Below the pieces are notes generated by a model. It was not told the DNA's origin. It worked only from the letters and a program-made list of their open reading frames with translations, and did no database searches. DNA of 64,000 nt from Bombilactobacillus mellifer (GTDB lineage: Bacteria; Bacillota; Bacilli; Lactobacillales; Lactobacillaceae): contig NZ_KQ034028.1 of assembly GCF_000970795.1 (NCBI RefSeq), positions 837,839 through 901,838 on the forward strand. Direction: 5' to 3'. Shown here in pieces: positions 45,794 to 54,876 of this stretch. Every line of letters starts with the position of its first letter. Positions within the stretch are counted from its first letter, which is position 1. The translations under genes and the position numbers were made by a program.

Positions 45794-46682
45794 CACTTTA
45801 GAATTTGAAGTCTCCCAAGCACAACGTTTGGATCTTGCTATTAATCAACAATTTGCACAGTATTCTCGTACTCAAATTCAAGATTGGATTAAGCAACAGC
45901 AAATTACAGTCAATGATCAAGTTATTACTAAACCCAGTTATCAAGTACATCCGCAAGATAAAATTAGCGTAACACCTTCGCCCCGGCCAGCTTTGCGGGC
46001 TATTGCGCAACCCATGCCATTAGATATTATTTATGAAGATCATGACGTTTTAGTAGTCAATAAGCCTCAAGGCTTAGTAGTTCATCCTTCTCCTGGCCAT
46101 CCTGATCATACATTAGTAAACGGTATTTTGTATCATACCAAAATTGCCAGTTCGGATACTATTCGTCCCGGTATCGTTCATCGCATTGATAAAGATACTT
46201 CGGGTTTATTAATGATCGCTAAAACCGAATTAGCCCAAGCTTCATTGACGAAACAACTCCAACAAAAAGTTAATCTACGGCGGTATTTAGCCATCGTGCA
46301 CCAGCCCTTTACGGACACTCAAGGAACTATTACGGCACCAATTGGACGAGATAGTAAAGATCGCAAACGTCAAACGGTGAGTGCTACGGGGAAACCAGCA
46401 ATTACCCATTTTCAAGTACAACAAAATTTTGCGCATTATGCGCTAATTTTATGTCGTTTAGAAACTGGCCGCACTCATCAGATTCGCGTACATCTCAAAT
46501 ATATTGGCCATCCCGTAGCCGGAGATCCACTTTATGGTCCCCGAAAAACATTACCTGGCCCGGGGCAATTTTTGCATGCTCAAAGTTTGGGTTTTTATCA
46601 TCCCCGAACGGGCAAGTGGTTAGAATTTTCAGTCGAGCCGCCGGCGATTTTTCAAACCACTTTGCAAAAATTAGCTCAATAA
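45789..46682 (+). CDS. rluD: RluD-family 23S rRNA pseudouridine synthase, probable AUU start
   Basis: Pseudouridine synthase with an N-terminal S4 domain (RLDLAINQQFAQYSRTQIQDWIKQQQITVNDQ) and a catalytic domain with the essential Asp in GIVHRIDKDTSGLLMIAK. The first standard start, TTG 45828, would cut into the S4 domain and has no SD. The frame is open only to a stop at 45783-45785, and the only plausible start is ATT 45789, 10 bases after AAGGAG and overlapping the lspA stop (ATTAA). This gives 297 residues with the expected N-terminus (NTLEFEVSQAQRLD). Next gene is pyrR. Confidence 0.93.
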   Translation: MNTLEFEVSQAQRLDLAINQQFAQYSRTQIQDWIKQQQITVNDQVITKPSYQVHPQDKISVTPSPRPALRAIAQPMPLDIIYEDHDVLVVNKPQGLVVHPSPGHPDHTLVNGILYHTKIASSDTIRPGIVHRIDKDTSGLLMIAKTELAQASLTKQLQQKVNLRRYLAIVHQPFTDTQGTITAPIGRDSKDRKRQTVSATGKPAITHFQVQQNFAHYALILCRLETGRTHQIRVHLKYIGHPVAGDPLYGPRKTLPGPGQFLHAQSLGFYHPRTGKWLEFSVEPPAIFQTTLQKLAQ

Positions 46683-46711
46683 AAAAAGATATAAAATAAT
46701 AAGGAGTCATT

Positions 46712-47248
46712 ATGAATAAAGAAATTGTTGATGACAAAACGATGAAACGCACTTTAACGCGAATTACTTACGAAATTATTGAAAAAAATAAGGGTAATCA
46801 AAATTTGGTTTTGATTGGAATTAAAACCCGGGGAGCCTTTTTGGCAGAAAGAATTAAAATGCGCCTACAGCAACTAGAAGATATTGATGTCCCCCAATTT
46901 GCTTTAGATGTGACCAATTGGCGTGATGATCAGCAAACCGTGCAAGCGGGTGGCGAACAACCGCCTTTTAGCGCGGATCAAATTGCCGGCAAGCACGTGG
47001 TTTTGGTGGACGATGTTTTATATACGGGCAGAACCATTCGAGCCGCTTTAGATGCTATTATGAGTGTCGGCCGACCGAGCAAGATTTCTTTAGCTGTGCT
47101 AGTAGATCGTGGACATCGTGAATTACCGATTCGCGCAGATTACGTCGGCAAAAATATTCCGACCTCTCATCGGGAAGCAATTAAAGTTTCTATGGCCGAA
47201 ATTGATGATGAGGATAAAATTGAAATAATTGAACCTGCTGCGGAATGA
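46712..47248 (+). CDS. pyrR: Pyrimidine regulator PyrR
   Basis: UMP/PRPP-responsive mRNA-binding attenuator, with uracil phosphoribosyltransferase fold. The 178-residue protein has the PRPP loop [20 protein letters not shown] and the C-terminal [24 protein letters not shown], all conserved. No PyrR-type attenuator is evident in the 29-base upstream gap. It is followed by the degenerate car pair, whose first ATG overlaps the pyrR stop (ATGA). In L. plantarum this position starts the full pyr operon, but the pyrB-E/F genes are not here. Confidence 0.95.
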   Translation: MNKEIVDDKTMKRTLTRITYEIIEKNKGNQNLVLIGIKTRGAFLAERIKMRLQQLEDIDVPQFALDVTNWRDDQQTVQAGGEQPPFSADQIAGKHVVLVDDVLYTGRTIRAALDAIMSVGRPSKISLAVLVDRGHRELPIRADYVGKNIPTSHREAIKVSMAEIDDEDKIEIIEPAAE

Positions 47249-48324
47249 ATAAATATTTAATACTGGAAGATGGCACAACTTTTCAGGGTGACGCGATCGG
47301 AGTTCCCTCTATTTCGACCGGGGAACTAGTAATTAGTAATAATCTAAGTGGGTTAGAAAATACGATCACCGATCAAACTTATAATGATCAAATTATTGTT
47401 TTTGTACGGCCTTTTGTGGATACAGGAGGTATGAATCGGGATGACTATGAAGCCATTGCTCCTAGCTGTAAAGGTGTAATTTTTAATAGTGTTCCGGCTA
47501 GTCAATTTTCCGTGCAAGATCCTCATTCTCTCAATAATTTTTTAAAAAAAAGGCACATTCCCGGCATCACTAATATCAATATTCAGCGTTTAGCGCAACA
47601 TATTAAAACCCATGGGGCGATGAAGGCCAGCATTATGGATACGGCAGATGAACATGCGCGGGATCAAATTCGCGCCTTAGTCATTCCGCGCGATCGAGTC
47701 AAAACTGTTTCCACGAAACAACCTTATCCGAATCCGAATGTGGGTTTTAAAATTGCAGTCATTGATTTGGGATTAAAATATTCTATTTTACGGCAGTTAT
47801 CCATCCGAAAATGCGATTCTATTGTTTTGCCTTATAATGCCACAGCTACGGATATCTTAGATTTAGATCCGGATGCGGTCGTTTTTACCAGTGGACCGGG
47901 TAATCCCCAAGAAATTCCGGAGACTTTAAAAACTTGCCAGCAACTAGAAGGGCAACTGCCAATTTTAGGAATTGGGTTGGGACATTTAGTGGTGGCTTTG
48001 GCGAATGGGGCAGAGATTTATCATATGGCTTATGGTCATCATGGCTCCAATTTGTCGACCGTGGAAATTGCGACAGAAAATATTGAATTTTCTAACCATA
48101 ATCACAATTACGCCATTGAACCCCAAAGTATGAGCCAAACGAATTTTTTTATTACGCATCGTTGTTTAGCTGACAATGTGATTGAAGGTTTGCGTCATCG
48201 GAGTGATCCCACCATGACCGTCCAATTTCAGCCGGAAGCTGCACCCGGCACACACGATGCACTATATATTTTTGATGAATTTATCGAAATGATTACGTCC
48301 TTTAAGCAAGGTAAAAATCTATGA
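47245..48324 (+). CDS. Degenerate carbamoyl-phosphate synthase small subunit (CarA-like, catalytic Cys lost)
   Basis: A 359-residue homolog of CarA with an N-terminal dimerisation domain ([26 protein letters not shown]) and a class I glutamine amidotransferase domain. The nucleophile motif GICLGHQ reads GIGLGHL here: the catalytic Cys is Gly244 (GGG codon, 47974-47976). The catalytic His of GHPEA is Gln329 (FQPEAAPG; 48229-48231), while the Glu is kept. The GHHGGN/QNHGF motifs read GHHGSN and HNHNY. Glutaminase activity is therefore not expected. The frame is intact and coupled to pyrR and the next gene. A scaffolding or regulatory role is inference. Confidence 0.88.
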   Translation: MNKYLILEDGTTFQGDAIGVPSISTGELVISNNLSGLENTITDQTYNDQIIVFVRPFVDTGGMNRDDYEAIAPSCKGVIFNSVPASQFSVQDPHSLNNFLKKRHIPGITNINIQRLAQHIKTHGAMKASIMDTADEHARDQIRALVIPRDRVKTVSTKQPYPNPNVGFKIAVIDLGLKYSILRQLSIRKCDSIVLPYNATATDILDLDPDAVVFTSGPGNPQEIPETLKTCQQLEGQLPILGIGLGHLVVALANGAEIYHMAYGHHGSNLSTVEIATENIEFSNHNHNYAIEPQSMSQTNFFITHRCLADNVIEGLRHRSDPTMTVQFQPEAAPGTHDALYIFDEFIEMITSFKQGKNL

Positions 48325-50705
48325 CACAAAATCTACTTTTAATGGGCACGACCACTGGTTTAGCCACCAGTGAAAAGTTGGAACAAGAAAAAGCGCTGTA
48401 TATTGCTTGGCAACTACTGACTAAACGTGGCTATCGTGTTATTTTTTACACCGAAAATCGCGAGGCATTTGTTAATCTGCGAATTGATCCGCAATTGTTA
48501 GTGGTGGCCGAGATTAATTTGCATAATTTGAAGAAAGTTATTCAAAAGTTTGCGATTGAGCTTATTTTGCCAACTTTTAGTAGTTTTAATACTTTACTGA
48601 CCATTAAAAGCTTTATGAAAACTGATTTCTATCAACGTCATCCAGTTAAATTGATTAATCTTAATACGCAAACTTTAAAATTGACGATCAGCCACCATGC
48701 GTTGAATACTTTTTTACAAAATCAAGGCTTTCGTTTAATTGAACATCAATTGGTCCCAGACTTTTCAGCAGCTCAAAAATTTGTTATCAAACAGGGTTTT
48801 CCGGTTATTATCCGTTCCAGCAATAAAGAGATTAAAACTTACTGGAATACAATTTCTACCATTCAGCAGTTACAGGATTTTTTCGAAGCCAATCCCAGCA
48901 ACGATGGCTATGAAGTCGAACGGAGTATTAATAATTTTAAAGAAATTACAATGGTCATAATTGGGGATAAATTTGCAAATCAGGCGGTAGTTTATAGTTC
49001 TGAAGATGTTGATCCCATTGGCATTCATTCGACGGATTCCATTAGTGTGACTCCGATTTTTTCCATCAGCAATACTATGTATCAACGTTTACGAGATGCC
49101 GTATTGCGGCTGTGCCATCTTTTGAAAATTGTGGGGATGTGTACCTTTCACTTAGCTGTAGATGAAGCGACGAATTCTTTTTATATTCTCGAAATTTCTC
49201 CGCTCTTTCAAAGTAAAATTTTGCCGATGATTGAAAGTTTAGGCTATCCCCTATTTGAAGTAGTTTGTGAGGTAGGCCTGGGACAGCGTTTACAAAAAGT
49301 CGAAACTTTATCAGGGGCTACGATTAATGCTGCTGTAGAATTAACTCCTAACCACATTACAGCGCGCTTTCCTATTTGGCAGACTATAACCCAAAAAGAC
49401 TTAGTAAACAATTTAGGACCACGAAAAACTTCCACTGGCGCCATTATTGTGAATGGCAATAATTTAGAAACAGTAGTTATGAAAGGGCTCAAGGCCTGCA
49501 ATCTTCAAGAAGCAATTTTTTTAAAACATTTAGCGGCTTCCTTGTCAGACGAAGAAATTGAAGTGCGTTTATTTACTAAGAATGTCCAAAGAATTATTGC
49601 AGTCTGTGAAGCTTTAGATCGAGGCTTTGAAATTGCCGAAGTGCAAAGCTTTACTAAATATAATTTAACATTTCTACAAACTTTACAATATCTTTTACAA
49701 TTAAGTAATCAATTACAGGGTCAAAAAGGCGACTTGACACTTTTGATTCAAGCTCAAGAAGCAGGCTTTGATGATCAGTTGTTAGCTCAGCTTTGGCAAA
49801 TTACTCCCCAACAAATCAAACAAATTCGCCAACAATTAAGGTTAAATCAAATCCAACAAGCAACTCCTGCGAGTTTTGATATAGATCAGGGAGCAGTATT
49901 AAATTATTATAGCTCGTATTTACAAGATCCCGCTAAACGGCCTCCTAATTATCAAATTACTTTGGCAAATGAGCAAAATGCGGATGTTCTTTCCAATTAT
50001 GAAATGGTGATGTTGACACACCGGCTAATTCACCACTTTCAAGCGGATGGTTTTTCCGTGGCCGTACGCGGGAATCTCTTAAATAATCTGGATTCTTTGA
50101 ATCAAACTGACTTTTATACAGATAATCTGGAAGTCAGCAATGGTTTATATAACTCCAAAAATATTCTCCGGCTTCATTTCAATACTCAAGAAAAACATAA
50201 TCAGAATTATCAGTTAGCTATTTACAATTTATGGAGCTATCTCCATCTTTGGGATGCAGAACCTTTACAAGAAGTAGTTTTTATTCAAGATCAAAATCAA
50301 CAGCTCTGGCTGGCATCGCCTATTAGTAGTCAATTGACGCAAATTACTCCTCAACGATGGGAATTTGTCGCACTTTCCGGCAAACATCAGTCGCAAATCG
50401 TTCAACAGGCCACCGCCTATATTCATCAAATTCTCCCCACTGTAAAATTTGGGACATTATTTCTAAAAAATGATCAAGTTATTCAATTTCTCCCTGGATT
50501 TACAACCAATATTGGCTTAACTCAAGAAGTAAATACTAATTTTATCAATGTTTTAATTCACGTGTTAATGGGAATTGATTCGAGTTTTGCCAACAACAAA
50601 GTAGGATACTTTGGCCGTAAAGTGACAATCTATCGGCAAAAAAATGGTCTCTATACTAGCCGCATTAAATATCTCACCACTCAATTATCAAATGCTTCCT
50701 TATAA
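48321..50705 (+). CDS. Degenerate carbamoyl-phosphate synthase large subunit (CarB-like, shortened)
   Basis: A 794-residue CarB homolog, against about 1060 in the family. The first half aligns well in SSEDVDPIGIHSTDSISVTP (229-245) and the oligomerisation domain at 420-505. The GSGPIxIGQ start motif is gone, and the ATP loop GGTGGG after IIRSS (163-167) is replaced by NKEIKTYWN. The metal motif ExNPR reads E291-I-S-P-L. The second half is shrunk to about 265 residues; its metal motif EVNPR appears as Q-F-L-P-G (722-726). The allosteric MGS-like C-terminal domain is missing. No frameshift or stop is seen. It overlaps CarA-like by 4 bases. Catalysis is unlikely. Confidence 0.85.
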   Translation: MTQNLLLMGTTTGLATSEKLEQEKALYIAWQLLTKRGYRVIFYTENREAFVNLRIDPQLLVVAEINLHNLKKVIQKFAIELILPTFSSFNTLLTIKSFMKTDFYQRHPVKLINLNTQTLKLTISHHALNTFLQNQGFRLIEHQLVPDFSAAQKFVIKQGFPVIIRSSNKEIKTYWNTISTIQQLQDFFEANPSNDGYEVERSINNFKEITMVIIGDKFANQAVVYSSEDVDPIGIHSTDSISVTPIFSISNTMYQRLRDAVLRLCHLLKIVGMCTFHLAVDEATNSFYILEISPLFQSKILPMIESLGYPLFEVVCEVGLGQRLQKVETLSGATINAAVELTPNHITARFPIWQTITQKDLVNNLGPRKTSTGAIIVNGNNLETVVMKGLKACNLQEAIFLKHLAASLSDEEIEVRLFTKNVQRIIAVCEALDRGFEIAEVQSFTKYNLTFLQTLQYLLQLSNQLQGQKGDLTLLIQAQEAGFDDQLLAQLWQITPQQIKQIRQQLRLNQIQQATPASFDIDQGAVLNYYSSYLQDPAKRPPNYQITLANEQNADVLSNYEMVMLTHRLIHHFQADGFSVAVRGNLLNNLDSLNQTDFYTDNLEVSNGLYNSKNILRLHFNTQEKHNQNYQLAIYNLWSYLHLWDAEPLQEVVFIQDQNQQLWLASPISSQLTQITPQRWEFVALSGKHQSQIVQQATAYIHQILPTVKFGTLFLKNDQVIQFLPGFTTNIGLTQEVNTNFINVLIHVLMGIDSSFANNKVGYFGRKVTIYRQKNGLYTSRIKYLTTQLSNASL

Positions 50706-50779
50706 AGACTTTCTAATGGGCAAAAACTAATTTTTGCGCTATGCTGTTTTGGGAATAGTAAAAAGGGGAGTATACAGAA

Positions 50780-51142
50780 ATGTCAGCTAGTCATGCAATG
50801 ACTACGAAACAATTTATTTTTTGGTTACTTTGTATCGGATTGTTAATAATCATTACTTTATTACTACGGTATTTTTATTATCGTGTGGTGGTCCTCGATG
50901 CTCAAAGTAGAGGCTTGCCACACCCGCATTTTTGGTCATTATACCTGGTCAGCAATCAAAAAAAGAAACGTAGTTTAGGTTTTTATTTATTGGCATCGGC
51001 GCAGCAATTTCAAAAACATGCCAATGCTGATTTCTACAATCAATTTCGACAATTACAACGGATTATCTGGCTGTTATTCATTTTCCAAGTGGTCATGATT
51101 GTTATTAGTCTTGGCTACTTATTTTGGGCCATTTTAACTTAA
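50780..51142 (+). CDS. Small membrane protein of unknown function
   Basis: A 120-residue protein with two hydrophobic segments (FIFWLLCIGLLIIITLLLRY near residues 12-31; IIWLLFIFQVVMIVISLGYL near 95-114). Between them is a basic, Gln-rich loop (NQKKKRSLGFYLLASAQQFQKH). I recognise no family. The start ATG follows GGGGAG. A weak hairpin (GCAAAAA/TTTTTGC, 50720-50737) separates it from the car pair, and a strong terminator follows. Confidence 0.7.
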   Translation: MSASHAMTTKQFIFWLLCIGLLIIITLLLRYFYYRVVVLDAQSRGLPHPHFWSLYLVSNQKKKRSLGFYLLASAQQFQKHANADFYNQFRQLQRIIWLLFIFQVVMIVISLGYLFWAILT

Positions 51143-51157
51143 GATATTCTGATAAAC

Positions 51158-51193
51158 CAAAACCGCTCTGTTAATCATGGCAGAGCGGTTTTG
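51158..51193. terminator. Strong hairpin terminator
   Basis: A 13-bp perfect stem CAAAACCGCTCTG/CAGAGCGGTTTTG with a 10-base loop. It ends the small membrane-protein unit. The following 160 bases hold no supported gene. Confidence 0.8.
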
Positions 51194-51355
51194 ATATTAA
51201 ATTTTTTATACCAGAGGCCAAGGAGGGCAATAATTGATTTGGATGACTGGAAATAACGGGTTATTTTCAATAGAAAAACTGATTTAATTAAAAAATTATC
51301 TGACCCAACTTGGAATTATTATCCCTAATTCATCCAAGAGCCGATTACCGTGCTT

Positions 51356-51655
51356 TTAATGTGATGGTAATTTAGGATATCCTGAATCGGCGACGATTTG
51401 ATCATAATCACGAATTAATTCACGTTCAACTTGGTTGATATAACCAGTAAAAAGCACGCGGGTGATATCCTCGCGGTTAAAAAAAGTTAATTCATTGTTA
51501 GCATTTAAACCATCCGGATAAATCACAGCTGCATAATCGAAGTAACCGACTTGTTTACCTTCCTGATATAAGGCGGCACGATTCACAATCATGTAATCGG
51601 TCTGTGTATCTGTTTTAATGTGCACAATAGAACCTAAAGGTAAAATATGTTCCAT
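51356..51655 (-). CDS. DUF4176 domain protein
   Basis: A 99-residue protein resembling DUF4176, with the typical start ILPLGSIVHIKTDTQTDYMIVNR, then GYFDYAAVIYPDGL and FFNREDITRVLFTGY. DUF4176 genes often accompany type VII secretion/LXG toxin loci in Firmicutes, but no ESX component is seen here, so it is an orphan. ATG 51655 follows AAAGGA by 10 bases; an upstream extension of the frame has no SD and is rejected. The function is unknown. Confidence 0.75.
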   Translation of the reverse strand: MEHILPLGSIVHIKTDTQTDYMIVNRAALYQEGKQVGYFDYAAVIYPDGLNANNELTFFNREDITRVLFTGYINQVERELIRDYDQIVADSGYPKLPSH

Positions 51656-51786
51656 GCAAAGCAGTCCTTTCTCTAAAGTGTTTGGTGGGTAACAATCGTA
51701 TTCCAAAAATCAGTTACTTACGGCGTCAATGCAATGTGCTAGAATAAAAATATTAACAAGAAGAATAGGGGAGGCCACAAAAAATA

Positions 51787-53736
51787 ATGAAAAAACAAAG
51801 CCAAGTAATTGGTGGTGCAGGTGATACTACTCAAGGAGCAACCGCGACAGTACGTGACAATTTATATCTGGCGGTCAATGGTGAATGGTTAAAAACTGCT
51901 AAAATTCCAGCCGATAAACCACGAACAGGTGGATTTTCGGATTTAGATTTAGCTATTGAAGAGCAGATGATGCACGATCTAGATCAATTTGCTCACGGAG
52001 AACAACCAATTCCAAATGATTTAATGGCGCAAGCGGTCAAATTATATCAAATTGCGGGTGATTTTGATCAACGAAATCAACAAGGTTTTAGTCCAGCCCA
52101 AGCAGGATACGAGGAAATCAAAAATCTAACTAGTTGGGCCGATTATTTAGCCAAATTACCATCTTGGATCAAACAACCTAATCGACCACTACCGTTTGGC
52201 TTTGGCGTAGATGCAGATATGAAAAATACCCAAATTAACGTTGTCTATGCCACAGCACCTAGTTTAATATTACCGGATACCACCTACTATACGCAAGACA
52301 ACGCGGCGGGACAACATTTATTAACAGTCTATCAAAAGGCTGCTCAACAATTATTAATAAAGGCCGGAGAAACTCCCCAAGCGGCGGCACAGATTGTCAG
52401 CCAAGCCTTAGCTTTCGATCACTCTTTGGTGGCCCATGTTAAAAGTGCTCTAGAAAACGCAGATTACGTGAAAAGTTATAATCCGCAATCCATGGAGGAA
52501 TTTACTAAGCAGGGCGGCGAAGTTAATTTTGAAAATATTATTCAAGCTGCTACCCAAACTCAAGTAGATCAGGTCATTGTCACTGAACCGAAGTTTTTCC
52601 AAGATTTTACCACCGTTGTTAATGCTCAAGTTTTTCCGCAATTGCGCTCTTGGACACTGGTGCGCTATCTGTTTAGTGTGAGTTCTTATTTGAGCCAAGA
52701 ATTGCGGGAAATTGCGGGACAATATAGTTTGGCATTAAATGGTAATCAAACCTTAACGGCACCTGCCAAGCAAGCCTATCACATTACAAATACTATTTTT
52801 GATGAAGTTTTAGGCCAATATTATGGTAAGAAATATTTTGGACAACAAGCAAAAGCCGACGTAGAACAAATGGTGCGGCGGATGATTGCTATTTATGAAC
52901 AACGCATTCAAAAAAATACGTGGTTAAGTCCAGATACTAAAGCGCAAGCAATTGTTAAATTGAAAAAAATGGTCTTGAAAATTGGCTATCCTGAGCAATT
53001 ACGACCGTTATATCAAAAACTAGTTGTCAATGAGCAACTAGATTTATTAAGCAATATAAACCAAATCATGCAAGTAGTGCTCGATGATGCTTTTGCCCGT
53101 TTGCAGCGCCCAGTAGATCGTACCGAGTGGGCAATGCCCGGTCACTTGGTAAATGCGTGCTATGATCCCTCGCGCAATGATATTACTTTTCCAGCAGGTA
53201 TTTTACAAGCGCCCTTTTATAGTCTGGAACAAACCGCGAGTCAAAATTATGGCGGGATTGGAGCCGTAATTGCTCACGAAATTTCTCATGGATTTGACAA
53301 TAACGGCGCACAATTTGATGAACTGGGCAATTTGCATAATTGGTGGACGACTGAAGATTACGCTACTTTTAAAAAGTTGACACAAGCAATGATTGACGAG
53401 TTTGAAGGCCTGGATTTTGGTCCTGGGAAAGTAAATGGTGAATTAGTAGTCAGTGAAAATGTAGCCGATGCGGGGGGCTTAAGTTGTGCGTTAGAAGCGG
53501 CTAAACAAGATACTGATTGTGATTTAGTGTTATTCTTTGAAAATTGGGCACGCGTCTGGCGCACCAAATCCACGCCGGAATTTGCGCAAATGCTTTTACA
53601 AACTGATGTGCACGCACCTTCTCCGATGCGCGCTAATGTGCAAGCACAAAACATGGATGATTTTTATACCACTTTTCATATCAGTGAAGAAGATGGCATG
53701 TGGTTAGCACCTGAAAAGCGGGTTAACATTTGGTAA
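51787..53736 (+). CDS. pepO: M13-family endopeptidase PepO
   Basis: Neprilysin-like zinc endopeptidase that cleaves oligopeptides in the cytoplasm. The zinc site is H497-E-I-S-H501 (VIAHEISHGFDNNGA) with the third ligand E557 in SENVADAGG. The C-terminus ends in W, as usual for M13 enzymes (RVNIW). The 649-residue length fits and there is no signal peptide. The SD (GGGGAGG) is 12 bases from the ATG. A TGCTAGAAT extended -10 lies about 50 bases upstream. Confidence 0.95.
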   Translation: MKKQSQVIGGAGDTTQGATATVRDNLYLAVNGEWLKTAKIPADKPRTGGFSDLDLAIEEQMMHDLDQFAHGEQPIPNDLMAQAVKLYQIAGDFDQRNQQGFSPAQAGYEEIKNLTSWADYLAKLPSWIKQPNRPLPFGFGVDADMKNTQINVVYATAPSLILPDTTYYTQDNAAGQHLLTVYQKAAQQLLIKAGETPQAAAQIVSQALAFDHSLVAHVKSALENADYVKSYNPQSMEEFTKQGGEVNFENIIQAATQTQVDQVIVTEPKFFQDFTTVVNAQVFPQLRSWTLVRYLFSVSSYLSQELREIAGQYSLALNGNQTLTAPAKQAYHITNTIFDEVLGQYYGKKYFGQQAKADVEQMVRRMIAIYEQRIQKNTWLSPDTKAQAIVKLKKMVLKIGYPEQLRPLYQKLVVNEQLDLLSNINQIMQVVLDDAFARLQRPVDRTEWAMPGHLVNACYDPSRNDITFPAGILQAPFYSLEQTASQNYGGIGAVIAHEISHGFDNNGAQFDELGNLHNWWTTEDYATFKKLTQAMIDEFEGLDFGPGKVNGELVVSENVADAGGLSCALEAAKQDTDCDLVLFFENWARVWRTKSTPEFAQMLLQTDVHAPSPMRANVQAQNMDDFYTTFHISEEDGMWLAPEKRVNIW

Positions 53737-53807
53737 AATATTTGCGGATCCTAAAATTAAGAGTCAGCAATTTGTGAAACATAGAAATAAATAATTTCAT
53801 CGAAACT

Positions 53808-53845
53808 AAAAAAGCCTTCTGGTGACAAGAACCAGAGGCTTTTTT
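53808..53845. terminator. Bidirectional terminator between pepO and the AhpD-like gene
   Basis: AAAAAGCC-TCTGGT pairs with ACCAGAGGCTTTTT with one bulged T; T runs on both strands serve both convergent genes. Confidence 0.85.
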
Positions 53846-53863
53846 GTATACCCTGATCAGGGT

Positions 53864-54208
53864 TTATTTCTTAGCTAATAACGATTCAGCAATATTTAAA
53901 ACTTTGCCCCCAAAAGCAACAGAAGGCCCGCCACCCATCAGAACGGCGACTTCAATAGTTTCCGTAATTTCTTCCAAAGATACTCCTAAATTAATGGCTG
54001 CCTTAGTATGGGCCATAATGCAATTTTCACAACGATCAGCAATCGCAATTCCTAAAGCAATCAACTCTTTATTTTTTCTTGATACGGCTCCATCTTGATC
54101 AACAGCCGCATGCAATTCACTGAATTTTTGCATGACAGCAGGTGCTTGTTTGCTTAAATTTTTACTTTGCTGACTATTTTCTTGGTATTTAGTATCCCAA
54201 TCTTCCAA
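53864..54208 (-). CDS. Carboxymuconolactone decarboxylase/AhpD-like protein
   Basis: A 114-residue alpha-helical protein of the CMD/AhpD family. It carries the redox C-x2-C motif in ADRCENCIMAHTKAAINLG, so an alkylhydroperoxidase-type thiol role is more likely than decarboxylation. The conserved IAVLMGGGPSVAFG-type helix follows. The start is TTG 54208, 7 bases after GGAGG. It stands alone. Confidence 0.9.
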   Translation of the reverse strand: MEDWDTKYQENSQQSKNLSKQAPAVMQKFSELHAAVDQDGAVSRKNKELIALGIAIADRCENCIMAHTKAAINLGVSLEEITETIEVAVLMGGGPSVAFGGKVLNIAESLLAKK

Positions 54209-54308
54209 TTTGTTGCCTCCTTTAATTAGTTCCTCCTTTCATTCTACTCCAAAAACTGATTATTTGTTAACCTTTTCATAAGCAATTATTGCCACTTCTA
54301 TAAAATAT

Positions 54309-54680
54309 TTAGTGTCCGGCATAACGATTACGTTTGGTAGGTAAAACCATCAAAATAAAGAACCATAGCTGACCAATAAACGGCAAAATGTTAATTAAAA
54401 TCCACCAACCAGATCGATCAGTATCATGTAACCGCCGAAATTTTAACGATAGAGTGGCTAACCACACAACAAAGGTAATTACCAGTGTAATCACGTTAAC
54501 ATTCAAATCGCCCCAGGTATAAATATCATTGACCGGATGACCAATCGCCTTTTCTAACAACCAGCCGAGAATATCCCCCAAAACGTAATTAATAATAACT
54601 GGCCACCAATATTCAGACCGTTTAGCCGTCCCGGAAAAATTTAAAATATTGTGCCAAAATTTGGAATACGCTGTTCCCAT
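54309..54680 (-). CDS. DUF805 membrane protein
   Basis: A 123-residue inner-membrane protein of the DUF805 family. Diagnostic features are the N-terminal FWHNILNFSGTAKRSEYWWPV, three or four hydrophobic segments, and LKFRRLHDTDRSGWWILI before the last segment. ATG 54680 follows GGAGGGAG; longer frames upstream have no SD. Its role is not known. It is divergent from the SDR gene. Confidence 0.88.
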   Translation of the reverse strand: MGTAYSKFWHNILNFSGTAKRSEYWWPVIINYVLGDILGWLLEKAIGHPVNDIYTWGDLNVNVITLVITFVVWLATLSLKFRRLHDTDRSGWWILINILPFIGQLWFFILMVLPTKRNRYAGH

Positions 54681-54876
54681 AATTTTTCTCCCTCCAATAT
54701 AGGAAAATCTAACTAATTTATATGGTAATAGTTCTTGCAACCTACAGCAATAAATTAGCTTACAATCTTCACTAATCGCTATCAATGCGTTCATAAATTC
54801 TTAAAGCATAAATTTTGTTATTCATGAAAAAAACGGTTACTTTGAATTTATAAATATTAAAGGAGGAGAAAATGAT

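Noticed and set aside
47245-50705. carA/carB pair as ordinary pseudogenes
   Set aside because: Both frames are fully open and translationally coupled, and the changes are concentrated in active-site motifs. Decay would be expected to leave stops or frameshifts.
50600-50780. Missing CarB C-terminus continuing in another frame downstream
   Set aside because: The 75 bases after the stop hold a hairpin and the SD of the next gene; no MGS-like sequence is seen in any frame.
51194-51355. Small frame after AAGGAGGG (about 51238) between the terminator and the DUF4176 gene
   Set aside because: It would encode only about 17 residues and shows no similarity; it may be a relic, but there is no support for a gene.
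54681-54794. N-terminal extension of the DUF805 protein
   Set aside because: The family starts near MGTAYSKFW, and GGAGGGAG sits directly ahead of ATG 54680.
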